Notes under the pieces: generated by a model
What the model was told of the DNA's origin: nothing
The model's input: only the letters and a program-made list of their open reading frames with translations
Database searches by the model: none
Origin: Candidatus Cloacimonetes bacterium HGW-Cloacimonetes-1
Lineage (GTDB): Bacteria; Cloacimonadota; Cloacimonadia; Cloacimonadales; Cloacimonadaceae
Length of the DNA: 58,067 nucleotides
Direction: 5' to 3'
Assembly: GCA_002841975.1 (NCBI GenBank)
Contig: PHBQ01000003.1
Coordinates: 1-58,067, forward strand
In this document: positions 1 to 8,654 of the stretch, in pieces
Layout of the letters: each line of letters starts with the position of its first letter
How positions within the stretch are numbered: the stretch's first letter is position 1
Program-made: the position numbers and the translations under genes

Positions 1-2100
1 GGCAATGATATCGATCTCAATGTCAGCCCTTATAACACCGGAGCAGGCTGGGTACCGATTGGCGATCGCCTGCTCAATTATACAATGCTCGATTTATCGT
101 TGGCAACCGGAGGCTATTTCACTATCACCGGAATGGGGATGTGGGACGAACCTGTCACGACAGATCTTATTTCAGTACCTACAAATGCAGACATCATAGA
201 AATGATGATTATGGAAGCTGATATTATGTGTATGGTTTATGGACTGAGCCCCAACAAGTTTGCACTCACCGACTGTATTAGTATAAATCTGGGATCCGTA
301 ACAGGAACTGTGGATACGTATGACGTAATCAGTGTTCCGTTCAGTGGTAATTTCGACGGGAACGGCAAAACCATCAGCAATTTGTATATCAACCAACCAT
401 CGAGATTTTCGAGTGGATTATTTGGAACTACTGATGGGTCAACGCTTACGGATATCACCCTGAGCGGAGTTAATATTGATGGAAGAGGAACTACCGGAAG
501 TCTAATCGGCGTTGGGGAAAACACGGTATTAAACAACTGCCATTCAAGCGGGACTGTATCTGCAGAATCCTGGGTTGGAGGATTAGCCGGATACCTGATC
601 TGCGATGTTCCGATGGAAATCAGCAATTGTTCCTCCTCTGGTACAGTTATGGGGTCTTCATCAGTGGGTGGATTGTTCAGTGCTGTTCACAACTATACTC
701 TTCGTGAATGTTTTTCCACCAGTAGCGTCACATGCATTACCAGCTTATCAATCACACCCCAAATTTTTGGTGGATTAGTAGGAAGCTGCAATGATACGAA
801 CATTATCAATTGCTTTGCCAGGGGATCTGTTACCACCGATTATGGAATTAACGTCGGTGGTTTGGCAGGATGGTCATACGGAAGCAGTTTTACAAACTGT
901 TACTCTACAGGTGCTGTAACTAGTTCCAGTTCATACAAGGGAGGCCTTTTTGGTTATACCTATACTAGCTCGGCTAGCGATTGCTATTGGGACACCGTTA
1001 CTTCCGGTTTGTCCAATGCAACAGGAAATGTTGGTGGTGCTACCGCCACAGGATGTAATACAGACGATATGACCTCTCCTTACAATGCTTTCTCCGGATG
1101 GGATTTTACAACTATCTGGATCGAAGATGTTTATCCTCTGAACGGTGGCTATCCCATGTTGAGATTGCTGGCTCCGGATTATCTGAATGGCAATGAAGTG
1201 CCTGTTGGCGAGACTGTAGTCACTGTAACCGGTGGCAATGCCTATATTGGTTCCGGGAACATTCCAGAGTTTTCCAGTCTGGCATTTGTGCCAAATCGGA
1301 CCTTCACCTTTGTCGGAACCGGAGTCCTGACAATCACTATATCAACTCCGGCTCAATTTGGAGCATATTGGCAGTCTGGGGCTTGGCATATCGTCAGCAA
1401 TTCTGGCGGGAATGTGACTTTTGTCATAGACTTCACAACCCTTGGTAAAGGCGAAATACCTGTCGTCCTGGGTGATGAAGAAAATACTCTTCCAGTCGAA
1501 CTCTCCTCTTTCACTGCTATTGCCACTCAGCAAAACTATGTACGTTTAAACTGGGTTACACAGTCTGAAACAGGCGTCTTCGGATACTATATTTATCGCA
1601 ACACCACAAATGAACTCAGCGGTGCTCAAATTGTCAGTAACATGATTTCAGCCACCAATACTTCTCAGTTACAGAGCTACAGCTTCACCGATCAAGAGGT
1701 AACCGTCGGTACCTGGTATTACTGGCTGCAAGATATGGAGATAGACGGATCTGTCAATTTCCATGGCAGCATCACTATCAACCTTAATGCGGGTACCGAT
1801 ACCGGAACACCCGTGATTCCTCTGGTGACTTCACTCAAAAAAATCTATCCCAATCCGTTTAATCCTTCCACTACAATTGCCTTCGGATTGGCAAAAACCG
1901 AGAATGTCAAAATAGTCATCTACAATGTGAGAGGACAGCTCATCCGCACCCTGCTTTCAGAAACCAAACAAAGCGATACTTATCGCCTCAACTGGAACGG
2001 CACCAATGATCAAGGTCAGGTCCTGCCCTCCGGTGTGTACTACATCAAAATGTCTGCAGGGAAATACCACACGACTCAGAAACTAGTTATTTTAAAATAA
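1..2100 (+). CDS. GLUG-repeat surface protein with C-terminal sorting domain, 5' end outside window
   Basis: The reading frame is open from base 1, so the gene starts upstream of the window and an internal ATG at 85 is not a credible start. The first third holds repeated units of the type VGGLAGY / VGGLF, alternating with NCxSSGTV phrases. This is the GLUG repeat of bacterial surface and adhesin-like proteins, expected to form a beta-helix. A beta-rich spacer follows, and the last 85 residues or so (from about nt 1840) are a FlgD-Ig-like sorting domain opening with YPNPFNPSTTI and ending SGVYYIKM. An exported, surface-attached or secreted role is inferred. The ligand is unknown. The next gene is co-directional, but a terminator separates them. 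Confidence 0.85.
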   Translation, partial: GNDIDLNVSPYNTGAGWVPIGDRLLNYTMLDLSLATGGYFTITGMGMWDEPVTTDLISVPTNADIIEMMIMEADIMCMVYGLSPNKFALTDCISINLGSVTGTVDTYDVISVPFSGNFDGNGKTISNLYINQPSRFSSGLFGTTDGSTLTDITLSGVNIDGRGTTGSLIGVGENTVLNNCHSSGTVSAESWVGGLAGYLICDVPMEISNCSSSGTVMGSSSVGGLFSAVHNYTLRECFSTSSVTCITSLSITPQIFGGLVGSCNDTNIINCFARGSVTTDYGINVGGLAGWSYGSSFTNCYSTGAVTSSSSYKGGLFGYTYTSSASDCYWDTVTSGLSNATGNVGGATATGCNTDDMTSPYNAFSGWDFTTIWIEDVYPLNGGYPMLRLLAPDYLNGNEVPVGETVVTVTGGNAYIGSGNIPEFSSLAFVPNRTFTFVGTGVLTITISTPAQFGAYWQSGAWHIVSNSGGNVTFVIDFTTLGKGEIPVVLGDEENTLPVELSSFTAIATQQNYVRLNWVTQSETGVFGYYIYRNTTNELSGAQIVSNMISATNTSQLQSYSFTDQEVTVGTWYYWLQDMEIDGSVNFHGSITINLNAGTDTGTPVIPLVTSLKKIYPNPFNPSTTIAFGLAKTENVKIVIYNVRGQLIRTLLSETKQSDTYRLNWNGTNDQGQVLPSGVYYIKMSAGKYHTTQKLVILK

Positions 2101-2131
2101 CTCCTCCTATATCATCAGATAGATCAGACGT

Positions 2132-2167
2132 ACAGGCGGTTTCCTTGGCGAAATCGCCTGTTTTGTT
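2132..2167 (+). terminator. Rho-independent terminator after GLUG protein
   Basis: An 11-bp stem (acaggcggttt / aaatcgcctgt, one G-U pair) encloses an 8-base loop and runs into a T-rich tract (ttttgttt). It lies about 30 bases after the stop codon. Confidence 0.75.
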
Positions 2168-2378
2168 TGACCCGACGATGCAACAGCAAAATATCTTCAA
2201 TAGCGTGGTCGGATCGACGTTACTTGATTTAGTGCAGGTTTGGGGTTACGCTTCTTTAGATGCCATGCGTTCCTTGAAGCCAAATGGTTTCTCCCCCTCA
2301 TACTCTCCAGATATTCTGCTTGACCAATAGCGCGGATTATCCAGCTTTGCTTAAACTCTGTAAAACAAAGAGGATTGT

Positions 2379-4895
2379 ATGTCAAAAAAAAATACGCTTC
2401 CCAAGCCCAATGATGTGCAAGGCAAGCCGGATTATCGTAAACCGGTAAAGCAAGCTGCCGCCAAATCTCGGCTTCATCCCGGGGACAACAAATACTTGCC
2501 CGGGATCATGATGTTACTGTTATTCCTGATGCTCAGTTTACTTTATTTTCCCGTTGCCTACCAGCACCGTGCCCCGATAGCACAGGATATCACACAATGG
2601 GAGGGTGGCTCCCACACCATCGTTGAGTACAATCAAAACAATAGTGACAGGGCACTTTGGACTCAAAATATGTTTTCCGGAATGCCTGCCTATATGATCT
2701 CTTTCCCCAATCGTTTTCCGTATCTGGAGAGCATCACGAAACTCACCGATAAGGTGATCAATTGGCGTATTTTCCTCCTCTTTATCGGGGGTTTGGGCAT
2801 CTTTGTGCTATTGCGCTTCTTGGGTATGGATAGCTGGATTGCGATGTTCGGCGCCGTCGCCTTTGTCTTTTCCTGCCATTGGGTAGGACTGGTTGAGATC
2901 GGGCACAATACCAAGTTTCGGGCACTGATGTACGTCCCTTGGGTAATGTGGGCGGTGATGTATCTGAAGAAAAAGCCCAATCTCTTTGGTCTGGGTTTAC
3001 TCGCCACCTTCCTGATCACTCAATTGCGCGAAAATCATCCCCAGATCACCTATTATCTCTATCTCTTCGTGGGCATGTTCTGGGTCTATTCTCTGATCGA
3101 TACCTTTAGCAACAAACAGTGGAAACGCTTTGCCTTCTTTAGTTTGCTCTTATTGTTGGCCTTAGGCTTGACTGCTCTGGCGGTGATGAACCCTTACCTT
3201 AGTACCATGGAATATAGCCATTATACGATGCGCGGTGGTGCTAGCGGCTTGGACAAAGCTTATGCCCAGGGTTGGTCTTTTCATCCTTGGGAAATACTGA
3301 CTTTTGTGGTTCCGGATTTCTTTGGCGGGATCACCACTACTCCGATTCCCAACATGCCGCAAGGCGTTGGCCCATACTGGGGTTGGATGGATTTCACCCA
3401 GATTTACAACTATTTTGGCATCATAGTGCTGGCCTTGGGGCTGATGGCTCTCTTTGGCAAGCATCGCAAATTTGCGGGTTTTATCTGGATCAGTTCAATA
3501 ATCTTTACCGTGATGTCCTTTGGCAAGTTTGCTCCGCTGCTTTCGGATTTACTGCTCAAATATTTGCCCTATTTCAATAAATTCCGGGTGCCTTCAATGA
3601 TCTTGGTGATGGTTCAGATCAATGCCGTGATCCTGGCAGCTCTGGGCTTGGACACCATTATCGACCGCACCGAAAAGGGAGACACTCGCTTCTCGAATGC
3701 CCTATTCCGCGTCTTTTGGGCTACCGGTATCATCTTTGTCTTCTTTATGATCTTATCACGGACATTCTTCAAGGGGCTGCCTTTGGCAACCGAGCGGGAA
3801 ATCCAGATCTTTACGGATGCCGGATACACCAGCATGCTGGATCAATTGAAAGCATATCGCCTGGGAATGCTCGCCAAAAGCGGGATCATCAGCTTCCTCT
3901 TGCTTACTCTTGCCGCCGGTGCTTCATATCTGTTCTCTGCCGGCAAATTCAAACGCAACGTCTTTGTGGTGACTATCCTGATCCTCACATTTGTCGATTT
4001 GGGGATTTACACCGGTCATTACCTCAAGAACAACAAGCCTGCCAGCGAACATCGTGACTATTTTGCGATGAAGGATTATGACGAATATTTGAAGGCAGAC
4101 AAAGACAATTTCCGGATCTTCCCTTCCGGAGTCGGTCCCGCCGGAGATTGGGCATATTATCACCAGACTGTAGATGGCTATTCTGCTGCCAAACTCAAGC
4201 GTTACGACGACGTGTTGCGTGGCAACTTGCTTCCACAGTTCAATCGTTACAAAGACATTTGGGAAAAGTATGGAGTGGAAGTTCCAACCCAGATTTTGGA
4301 TATGCTCAGCACCAAGTACATTATCCTCGCCGATACGCTCCCAGGCTCTTCCTACTTGCAACAAAAGAAGCTGGTCTTTGCGAGTTCATATACTCCGATT
4401 CGGGTTTATCAAAACAACACGGCACTGCCTCGCGCCTGGTTTGTGGACAACGTCAGCACCGTAAGTCCGGCGGATTCGATCCTGCCCAAGCTCAATAGTT
4501 TGGAATTTGATCCTGCCGTCACTGCCTACGTCGAGCTACCCGTCTCCGGGATCAGTAAACCGCAGGTGTCTTCCGTAAAGCAGACCGTGAACGAACTTCA
4601 CCGCCTGGCGTATGATCTGCAGACCGATACCAATAGCTTCCTGGTGCTCAGCGAGATTTATTATCCGGCAGGGTGGAAAGCCTATCTGGATGGCAAGGAA
4701 ATCCCGATCTATGCCACGAACTATATCTTACGCGGCATGGTGATCCCGGCCGGGACACATAAACTGGAACTGAATTTTGCTCCGGAATCCTATCAGAAGG
4801 GCATACAGTACAGCGGAATTGGACTTTTGGTCACTCTCCTGGCTCTGGCAGGCGGATTCTTTCTGCAACGCCGCAAACCAAAAGATATTCAATAA
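2379..4895 (+). CDS. YfhO-family polytopic membrane protein
   Basis: This 838-residue protein has a charged cytoplasmic N-terminus (about 45 residues) and a first membrane segment near 45-65. A large periplasmic loop with the phrase WTQNMFSGMPAY follows. About a dozen membrane helices come next, then a soluble C-terminal region (about 560-800) and a last helix near 805-825 with a basic tail. The W/NMFSGMP loop, the overall layout and the length of just over 800 residues match the YfhO family. In Firmicutes these proteins act in glycosylation of lipoteichoic acid or other envelope polymers and resemble GT-C glycosyltransferases. The exact donor and acceptor here are unknown. The start is supported by the AGAGGA ribosome site before ATG. 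It appears to be a single-gene transcript between two terminators. Confidence 0.85.
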   Translation: MSKKNTLPKPNDVQGKPDYRKPVKQAAAKSRLHPGDNKYLPGIMMLLLFLMLSLLYFPVAYQHRAPIAQDITQWEGGSHTIVEYNQNNSDRALWTQNMFSGMPAYMISFPNRFPYLESITKLTDKVINWRIFLLFIGGLGIFVLLRFLGMDSWIAMFGAVAFVFSCHWVGLVEIGHNTKFRALMYVPWVMWAVMYLKKKPNLFGLGLLATFLITQLRENHPQITYYLYLFVGMFWVYSLIDTFSNKQWKRFAFFSLLLLLALGLTALAVMNPYLSTMEYSHYTMRGGASGLDKAYAQGWSFHPWEILTFVVPDFFGGITTTPIPNMPQGVGPYWGWMDFTQIYNYFGIIVLALGLMALFGKHRKFAGFIWISSIIFTVMSFGKFAPLLSDLLLKYLPYFNKFRVPSMILVMVQINAVILAALGLDTIIDRTEKGDTRFSNALFRVFWATGIIFVFFMILSRTFFKGLPLATEREIQIFTDAGYTSMLDQLKAYRLGMLAKSGIISFLLLTLAAGASYLFSAGKFKRNVFVVTILILTFVDLGIYTGHYLKNNKPASEHRDYFAMKDYDEYLKADKDNFRIFPSGVGPAGDWAYYHQTVDGYSAAKLKRYDDVLRGNLLPQFNRYKDIWEKYGVEVPTQILDMLSTKYIILADTLPGSSYLQQKKLVFASSYTPIRVYQNNTALPRAWFVDNVSTVSPADSILPKLNSLEFDPAVTAYVELPVSGISKPQVSSVKQTVNELHRLAYDLQTDTNSFLVLSEIYYPAGWKAYLDGKEIPIYATNYILRGMVIPAGTHKLELNFAPESYQKGIQYSGIGLLVTLLALAGGFFLQRRKPKDIQ

Positions 4896-4914
4896 ACCTA
4901 AACATACCTGTCTT

Positions 4915-4950
4915 AACGGTTTAGTCCTTCGGGGCTAAACCGTTTTTTTT
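4915..4950 (+). terminator. Rho-independent terminator after YfhO gene
   Basis: A strong hairpin (aacggtttag tcc ttcg ggg ctaaaccgtt; the stem closes on a tccttcggg loop) is followed by eight T residues, about 20 bases after the stop codon. Confidence 0.9.
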
Positions 4951-5010
4951 ACTTTCTCCGTACACGGATTACCTATACTGATGTTCAGCTATAAATGCAG
5001 ACTATCCCTG

Positions 5011-5114
5011 CTTCCTTATGCCTCCCTTTATGAGATGTGGCTATGATGTGGCTATGCCGCCCTATGAATCATGGGGCGGCATAGCCACATCATAGCCACA
5101 ACAGAGTAAGGAAG
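5011..5114 (+). repeat. Dispersed palindromic element A, copy 1 (MITE/REP-like)
   Basis: The core is a pair of 29-base arms (tgtggctatgatgtgg... and its complement) around the 7-base centre TGAATCA. The outer ends cttcctta / taaggaag form an inverted terminal repeat. In this copy the left flank carries about a dozen extra bases between the terminal repeat and the core, compared with the 57.7 kb copy. Its central bases match the reverse complement of the copies at 45.2 and 57.7 kb. There is no coding capacity. Function and mobiliser are unknown. Confidence 0.85.
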
Positions 5115-5256
5115 AACTTATCATTCAAAGCCGCACAACCCGAGACTGCCCACGGTGACTGTCGCCTTCCAAAACGTGGGTTGTGCACTAAAAAGTCGGT
5201 CTATTTCGACACTTGGGAATTGTGATAGATGTCCCGTTTACACGAAGTCGCTTTTT

Positions 5257-5275
5257 ATGTAAATATAGTTTACAT
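5257..5275. promoter_or_regulatory. AT-rich perfect inverted repeat, possible operator
   Basis: ATGTAAA-TATAG-TTTACAT is a perfect 7+7 inverted repeat about 250 bases upstream of the 5522 gene, with a related half-site (GTTTACAC) about 20 bases before it. The geometry suits a dimeric transcription factor, but no regulator can be assigned. Confidence 0.3.
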
Positions 5276-5521
5276 CAGATCCATGATTGCCGTAATAAAT
5301 TGTAACATTAACAGAGCTGCGCGCATCAAAAACAAATTACTTTCTGTAGTATTAACAGGCTTATCCTTGCATATTTCCTACATCTGCGCAAACATAGTAT
5401 ATTTATCATTTAGAATTGGAACGCTTTATGCTCTGTATATAGCCTTGATGATTAGGTACTTGCATCCTCACCAATTGCGGTATCTTGTGGGTAATTTTGG
5501 TATTTACTTTATGGAGGACCG

Positions 5522-8500
5522 ATGAAACACTTTATGATATGGCTGTTCTTATGCACCGCCGTTTTGTTACAGGCGACTACAGCCTGGGAACAGGATCTCA
5601 AAATCCGTTCTTGTACCGCAATCGAATGGAATCAATCCGCCACACCTGCCCCCGGGGGCGGAAACCTCTATGTCTGGAGCGATAGTCGAGCCGACGATCG
5701 CAATATTTATGCTCAATTGGTAGATGCCAATGGCGTCCCTACATCGAACTATCCCGTGGCAATTGATACCAAGACCGGGATTCAGAAAAATCCCGTCGTA
5801 ACGGTCACTTCTGATGGCTTCTTTGTCATTGCTTGGGTAGATACCTATCTCGAGCGGCGGGGTGATGTCTTTCTCCAGAAAATCAATCACCAGGGCCAGT
5901 TACTCTGGACAGAGGGAGGCATCCGTGCATCGGTAGCTCCAGGCTGCAGCGAAATAAGGCTAGTCACCGACAACCTCGGTGGCGTGATTGTTGCCTGGGA
6001 CAGATATGACAATGATTACAACAACAACCAGTCTTATGTCCAAAGCTTTGCCGCAGATGGCAGCAGACGCTGGAGCGAATCCGGCATAGCCATCAGTGAT
6101 GAGAACGGCTATCTGCTGACCTCCATAATTTCGGATGGCAATAACGGCTTCTACGCCACGACTTCATCTGGATATTCGCCTACCTCTCAATTGTTTGTGC
6201 AACGCTACAACACCGCTGGTCTGACGGTTTGGGATAATCCCATCGTTGTGGGGAGCGGGAACAATATTGATATGAACCGCAATGGCTTGCTGGCTTTGGG
6301 TCAGGACACATTTTATCTCTACTGGTATCAATATACCAATGATTTCCAAACGTGCTTGTTGCAAGCCTACACTACTGCGGGACCAGCCATCTGGCCAGCA
6401 CCGGTCTCCGAAGAGACCCCCTTGGATGTCTATCCCTACCCCGAGAAGATCGCATACTCTATGTCGGATAACTCCGTCTTTTTAGTCACTCGTTTAAGTG
6501 GCAATTACAACGGACTTCACGTAAGCAAAATCAACTCCGGGAGTGTAAATCTGTGGGGAAATGTCGTGGTTTTTGGCCTCGAACCTTATCACAACAGTGA
6601 ATATGGAACAGCCAGTCTGGAAGCCGATGGAAGTGGCGGAGCTTATCTGCTCTGGAACAAAATATACCCCGCAACAATGGAAACAGATATTTACGCCCAA
6701 CACCTCTCCAGCACCGGAGCGGAACTCTGGCAGCCGGGTGGAGCATTGGTCTGCAACGCCCCAGGCTACCAATATTATCCCTATCTGAGTGTGCAAGGTC
6801 AAAACATCTGGACAGCCTGGCTGGGGCAACCCTCTCAGTATCAAGATATAAGGTATCAAAAACTGGGAAACAGCGGACAAGCCTTGCTCGAATCCGAGGG
6901 CAGATACCTGTTTGGTGGATTGAATAGCATGTTTACGGAGGGACGAGTTACGCTCCAGCGCTCCAATGACGTCGCTATGCTCTGGGATGACGATCGCATG
7001 GGGCAAAACCAATCCCAAATCCGGCTGCAGACGGTCAATTCCTCCGGAGCTTTTGGCTATAATGTAAATGGTGATAACATTACAGTTTATCATCCCTGTA
7101 GGCAATATATTGTTGATGCTCGTGTGCTTTCAAATGATGGAATATTGGTGATCTGGAATGAACAACAAGATTACGGTTATGACCTCTATGCCCAACTCAT
7201 AAGTGACGACGGATTTTATCTGTGGGGAGATTACGGAATCCAACTGACAAATAACACAGATGGTTATAATGATAGCCCCTCGATCTATGAGATCGGTAGT
7301 GATATCTTCCTTGCCTGGACCCATAAGACTTATGCTAACAATGTTTATAACGGTGCCATCTTCATGCAAAAAATCACTAATGGACAGATCCAATGGGCAC
7401 CCGGAGGCATAAGCATGCTGGCAGATGCAGCCCTCTGCAGTAACCAACTAAGGGGGATATATGACGACTATCTGGTCTATGAACGCCGGGTACTGTCTCA
7501 ATCCGGTGGCAGCAAGATCTATGCGTTGCGGTTCAATCCTGCCGATGGCACTCCCCAAACTGCTTGGGGGACGATTGGCATACCGCTGGATCCCGCCAAC
7601 ACCACACTCCTCTACAACCAGGAATTTCTGAATGCCAAGCTAACTCCTCAGGGACTCTTCGTGGCTTTCAAGAACATATCTCAGAGCTTTTTGCATGGTA
7701 TCATGGCACAGCAGATCAGCCCCAATGCGCAATTGCTGATGGGACAGTCTGCCACTCCAGTTATGGCCAATATTACCAGTCTTACACATGCTCAAATCCA
7801 GCTCGGACAGAACGATTTTGCGCTTGCTTGGAGTACTCATGAAAACCAGACTGCAAATGTAAAAGTGCAGCGTTTCAGTTATGCGTTAGACCCGCTGTGG
7901 GAACCGCTGTTTGTGACTGATGATGGCATAGCTGCTTACACTATCTGCGTCACCCGTGATACAAATGACGCTTTGGCACTGGTATGGACCAGAAACAATG
8001 GAGACGGTGATTCCCAAATCATCTATCGCTTTGTTTCCCCTTCCGGAGCATTGATCGGGAATGATGACGATCACCAGATAAATTGCGCAAGCTCACCTAT
8101 TACAAACTTGCAAACCGTGAATCGTGGAAACCGCACGATGCTCACCTGGTCTCAAGGTTCCTCTTATTACCGTGATGAACCCATGGAACACCAAAACCTG
8201 ATGGGACAGATGATTATCAACCAAACTACAGCGGTGGATGATCCCCAATCCGTACCGGTGGCACTGATCTCCACAGTGACAAACTACCCCAATCCCTTCA
8301 ATCCTACTACCACGATTTCCTTTAAACTGGCACAAGCCACGAACGTCGAAATCGGGATTTATAACCTCAAAGGACAGCTGGTTCGCACTCTGCTCAAAGA
8401 CAGCAAAAGCGCGGGACTGCACCACGAGATCTGGAACGGTCTCGATGCCCAAGGCAAAGGCGTTGGCTCCGGTATTTATTTCTACAGGATCAACGCAGAC

Positions 8501-8539
8501 CATGAGACCCGTAGTGGCAAAATGATCTTGATAAAATAG
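5522..8539 (+). CDS. Large secreted beta-rich protein with C-terminal sorting domain
   Basis: The protein has 1005 residues. A signal peptide (about 1-20, MKHFMIWLFLCTAVLLQATT) is followed by roughly 880 residues of repeated units. Each unit has a Q.(Y/L)...G...W phrase followed by an I(V/I)AW or AMLWDD-type strand, as in seven-bladed propeller-like repeats. I recognise no named catalytic domain. The last 85 residues or so carry YPNPFNPTTTISF and end GSGIYFYRIN...KMILIK, the sorting domain shared by several proteins in this window. A clear TGGAGGA ribosome site precedes ATG 5522. Export and attachment to the surface are inferred. The role could be adhesion or substrate binding. Confidence 0.85.
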   Translation: MKHFMIWLFLCTAVLLQATTAWEQDLKIRSCTAIEWNQSATPAPGGGNLYVWSDSRADDRNIYAQLVDANGVPTSNYPVAIDTKTGIQKNPVVTVTSDGFFVIAWVDTYLERRGDVFLQKINHQGQLLWTEGGIRASVAPGCSEIRLVTDNLGGVIVAWDRYDNDYNNNQSYVQSFAADGSRRWSESGIAISDENGYLLTSIISDGNNGFYATTSSGYSPTSQLFVQRYNTAGLTVWDNPIVVGSGNNIDMNRNGLLALGQDTFYLYWYQYTNDFQTCLLQAYTTAGPAIWPAPVSEETPLDVYPYPEKIAYSMSDNSVFLVTRLSGNYNGLHVSKINSGSVNLWGNVVVFGLEPYHNSEYGTASLEADGSGGAYLLWNKIYPATMETDIYAQHLSSTGAELWQPGGALVCNAPGYQYYPYLSVQGQNIWTAWLGQPSQYQDIRYQKLGNSGQALLESEGRYLFGGLNSMFTEGRVTLQRSNDVAMLWDDDRMGQNQSQIRLQTVNSSGAFGYNVNGDNITVYHPCRQYIVDARVLSNDGILVIWNEQQDYGYDLYAQLISDDGFYLWGDYGIQLTNNTDGYNDSPSIYEIGSDIFLAWTHKTYANNVYNGAIFMQKITNGQIQWAPGGISMLADAALCSNQLRGIYDDYLVYERRVLSQSGGSKIYALRFNPADGTPQTAWGTIGIPLDPANTTLLYNQEFLNAKLTPQGLFVAFKNISQSFLHGIMAQQISPNAQLLMGQSATPVMANITSLTHAQIQLGQNDFALAWSTHENQTANVKVQRFSYALDPLWEPLFVTDDGIAAYTICVTRDTNDALALVWTRNNGDGDSQIIYRFVSPSGALIGNDDDHQINCASSPITNLQTVNRGNRTMLTWSQGSSYYRDEPMEHQNLMGQMIINQTTAVDDPQSVPVALISTVTNYPNPFNPTTTISFKLAQATNVEIGIYNLKGQLVRTLLKDSKSAGLHHEIWNGLDAQGKGVGSGIYFYRINADHETRSGKMILIK

Positions 8540-8560
8540 CACAAATCCCCGACTCTGATT

Positions 8561-8599
8561 GAGAACCTATGGATACTCCTTGCCATAGGTTCTTTTTTT
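8561..8599 (+). terminator. Rho-independent terminator, plus strand
   Basis: Stem gagaacctatgg / ccataggttct with a short loop, followed by seven T residues, 20 bases after the stop at 8539. It abuts the minus-strand terminator that follows. Confidence 0.9.
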
Positions 8600-8600
8600 G

Positions 8601-8626
8601 AAAAAAAAGCCGGAATTGCTTCCGGC
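8601..8626 (-). terminator. Rho-independent terminator, minus strand
   Basis: Read on the minus strand: GCCGGAAGCAATTCCGGC followed by eight T residues. It ends the transcript of the propeller gene at 8655-11108. Together with the adjacent plus-strand hairpin it separates two convergent genes. Confidence 0.9.
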
Positions 8627-8654
8627 ATTATGAGATTGAAATATACAATGACTG

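Larger units (their letters stand above)
4951..5521. other. Intergenic gap with palindromic element and possible operator
   Basis: This 571-base gap contains the first copy of the dispersed long palindrome (5011-5114) and a short AT-rich palindrome (5257-5275). The rest is AT-rich and presumably holds the promoter of the following gene. A 98-codon open frame near 5229-5525 has no ribosome site or recognisable protein character, and I do not call it a gene. Confidence 0.7.

Noticed and set aside
5011-5114. Element A as an ordinary transcription terminator
   Set aside because: No T-tract follows in either direction, real terminators lie elsewhere (for example 4915-4950), and the unit has extended conserved ends and four copies.
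5229-5525. 98-codon open frame upstream of the 5522 gene
   Set aside because: No ribosome site, odd composition, runs into the real start of the next gene and covers a likely regulatory region.
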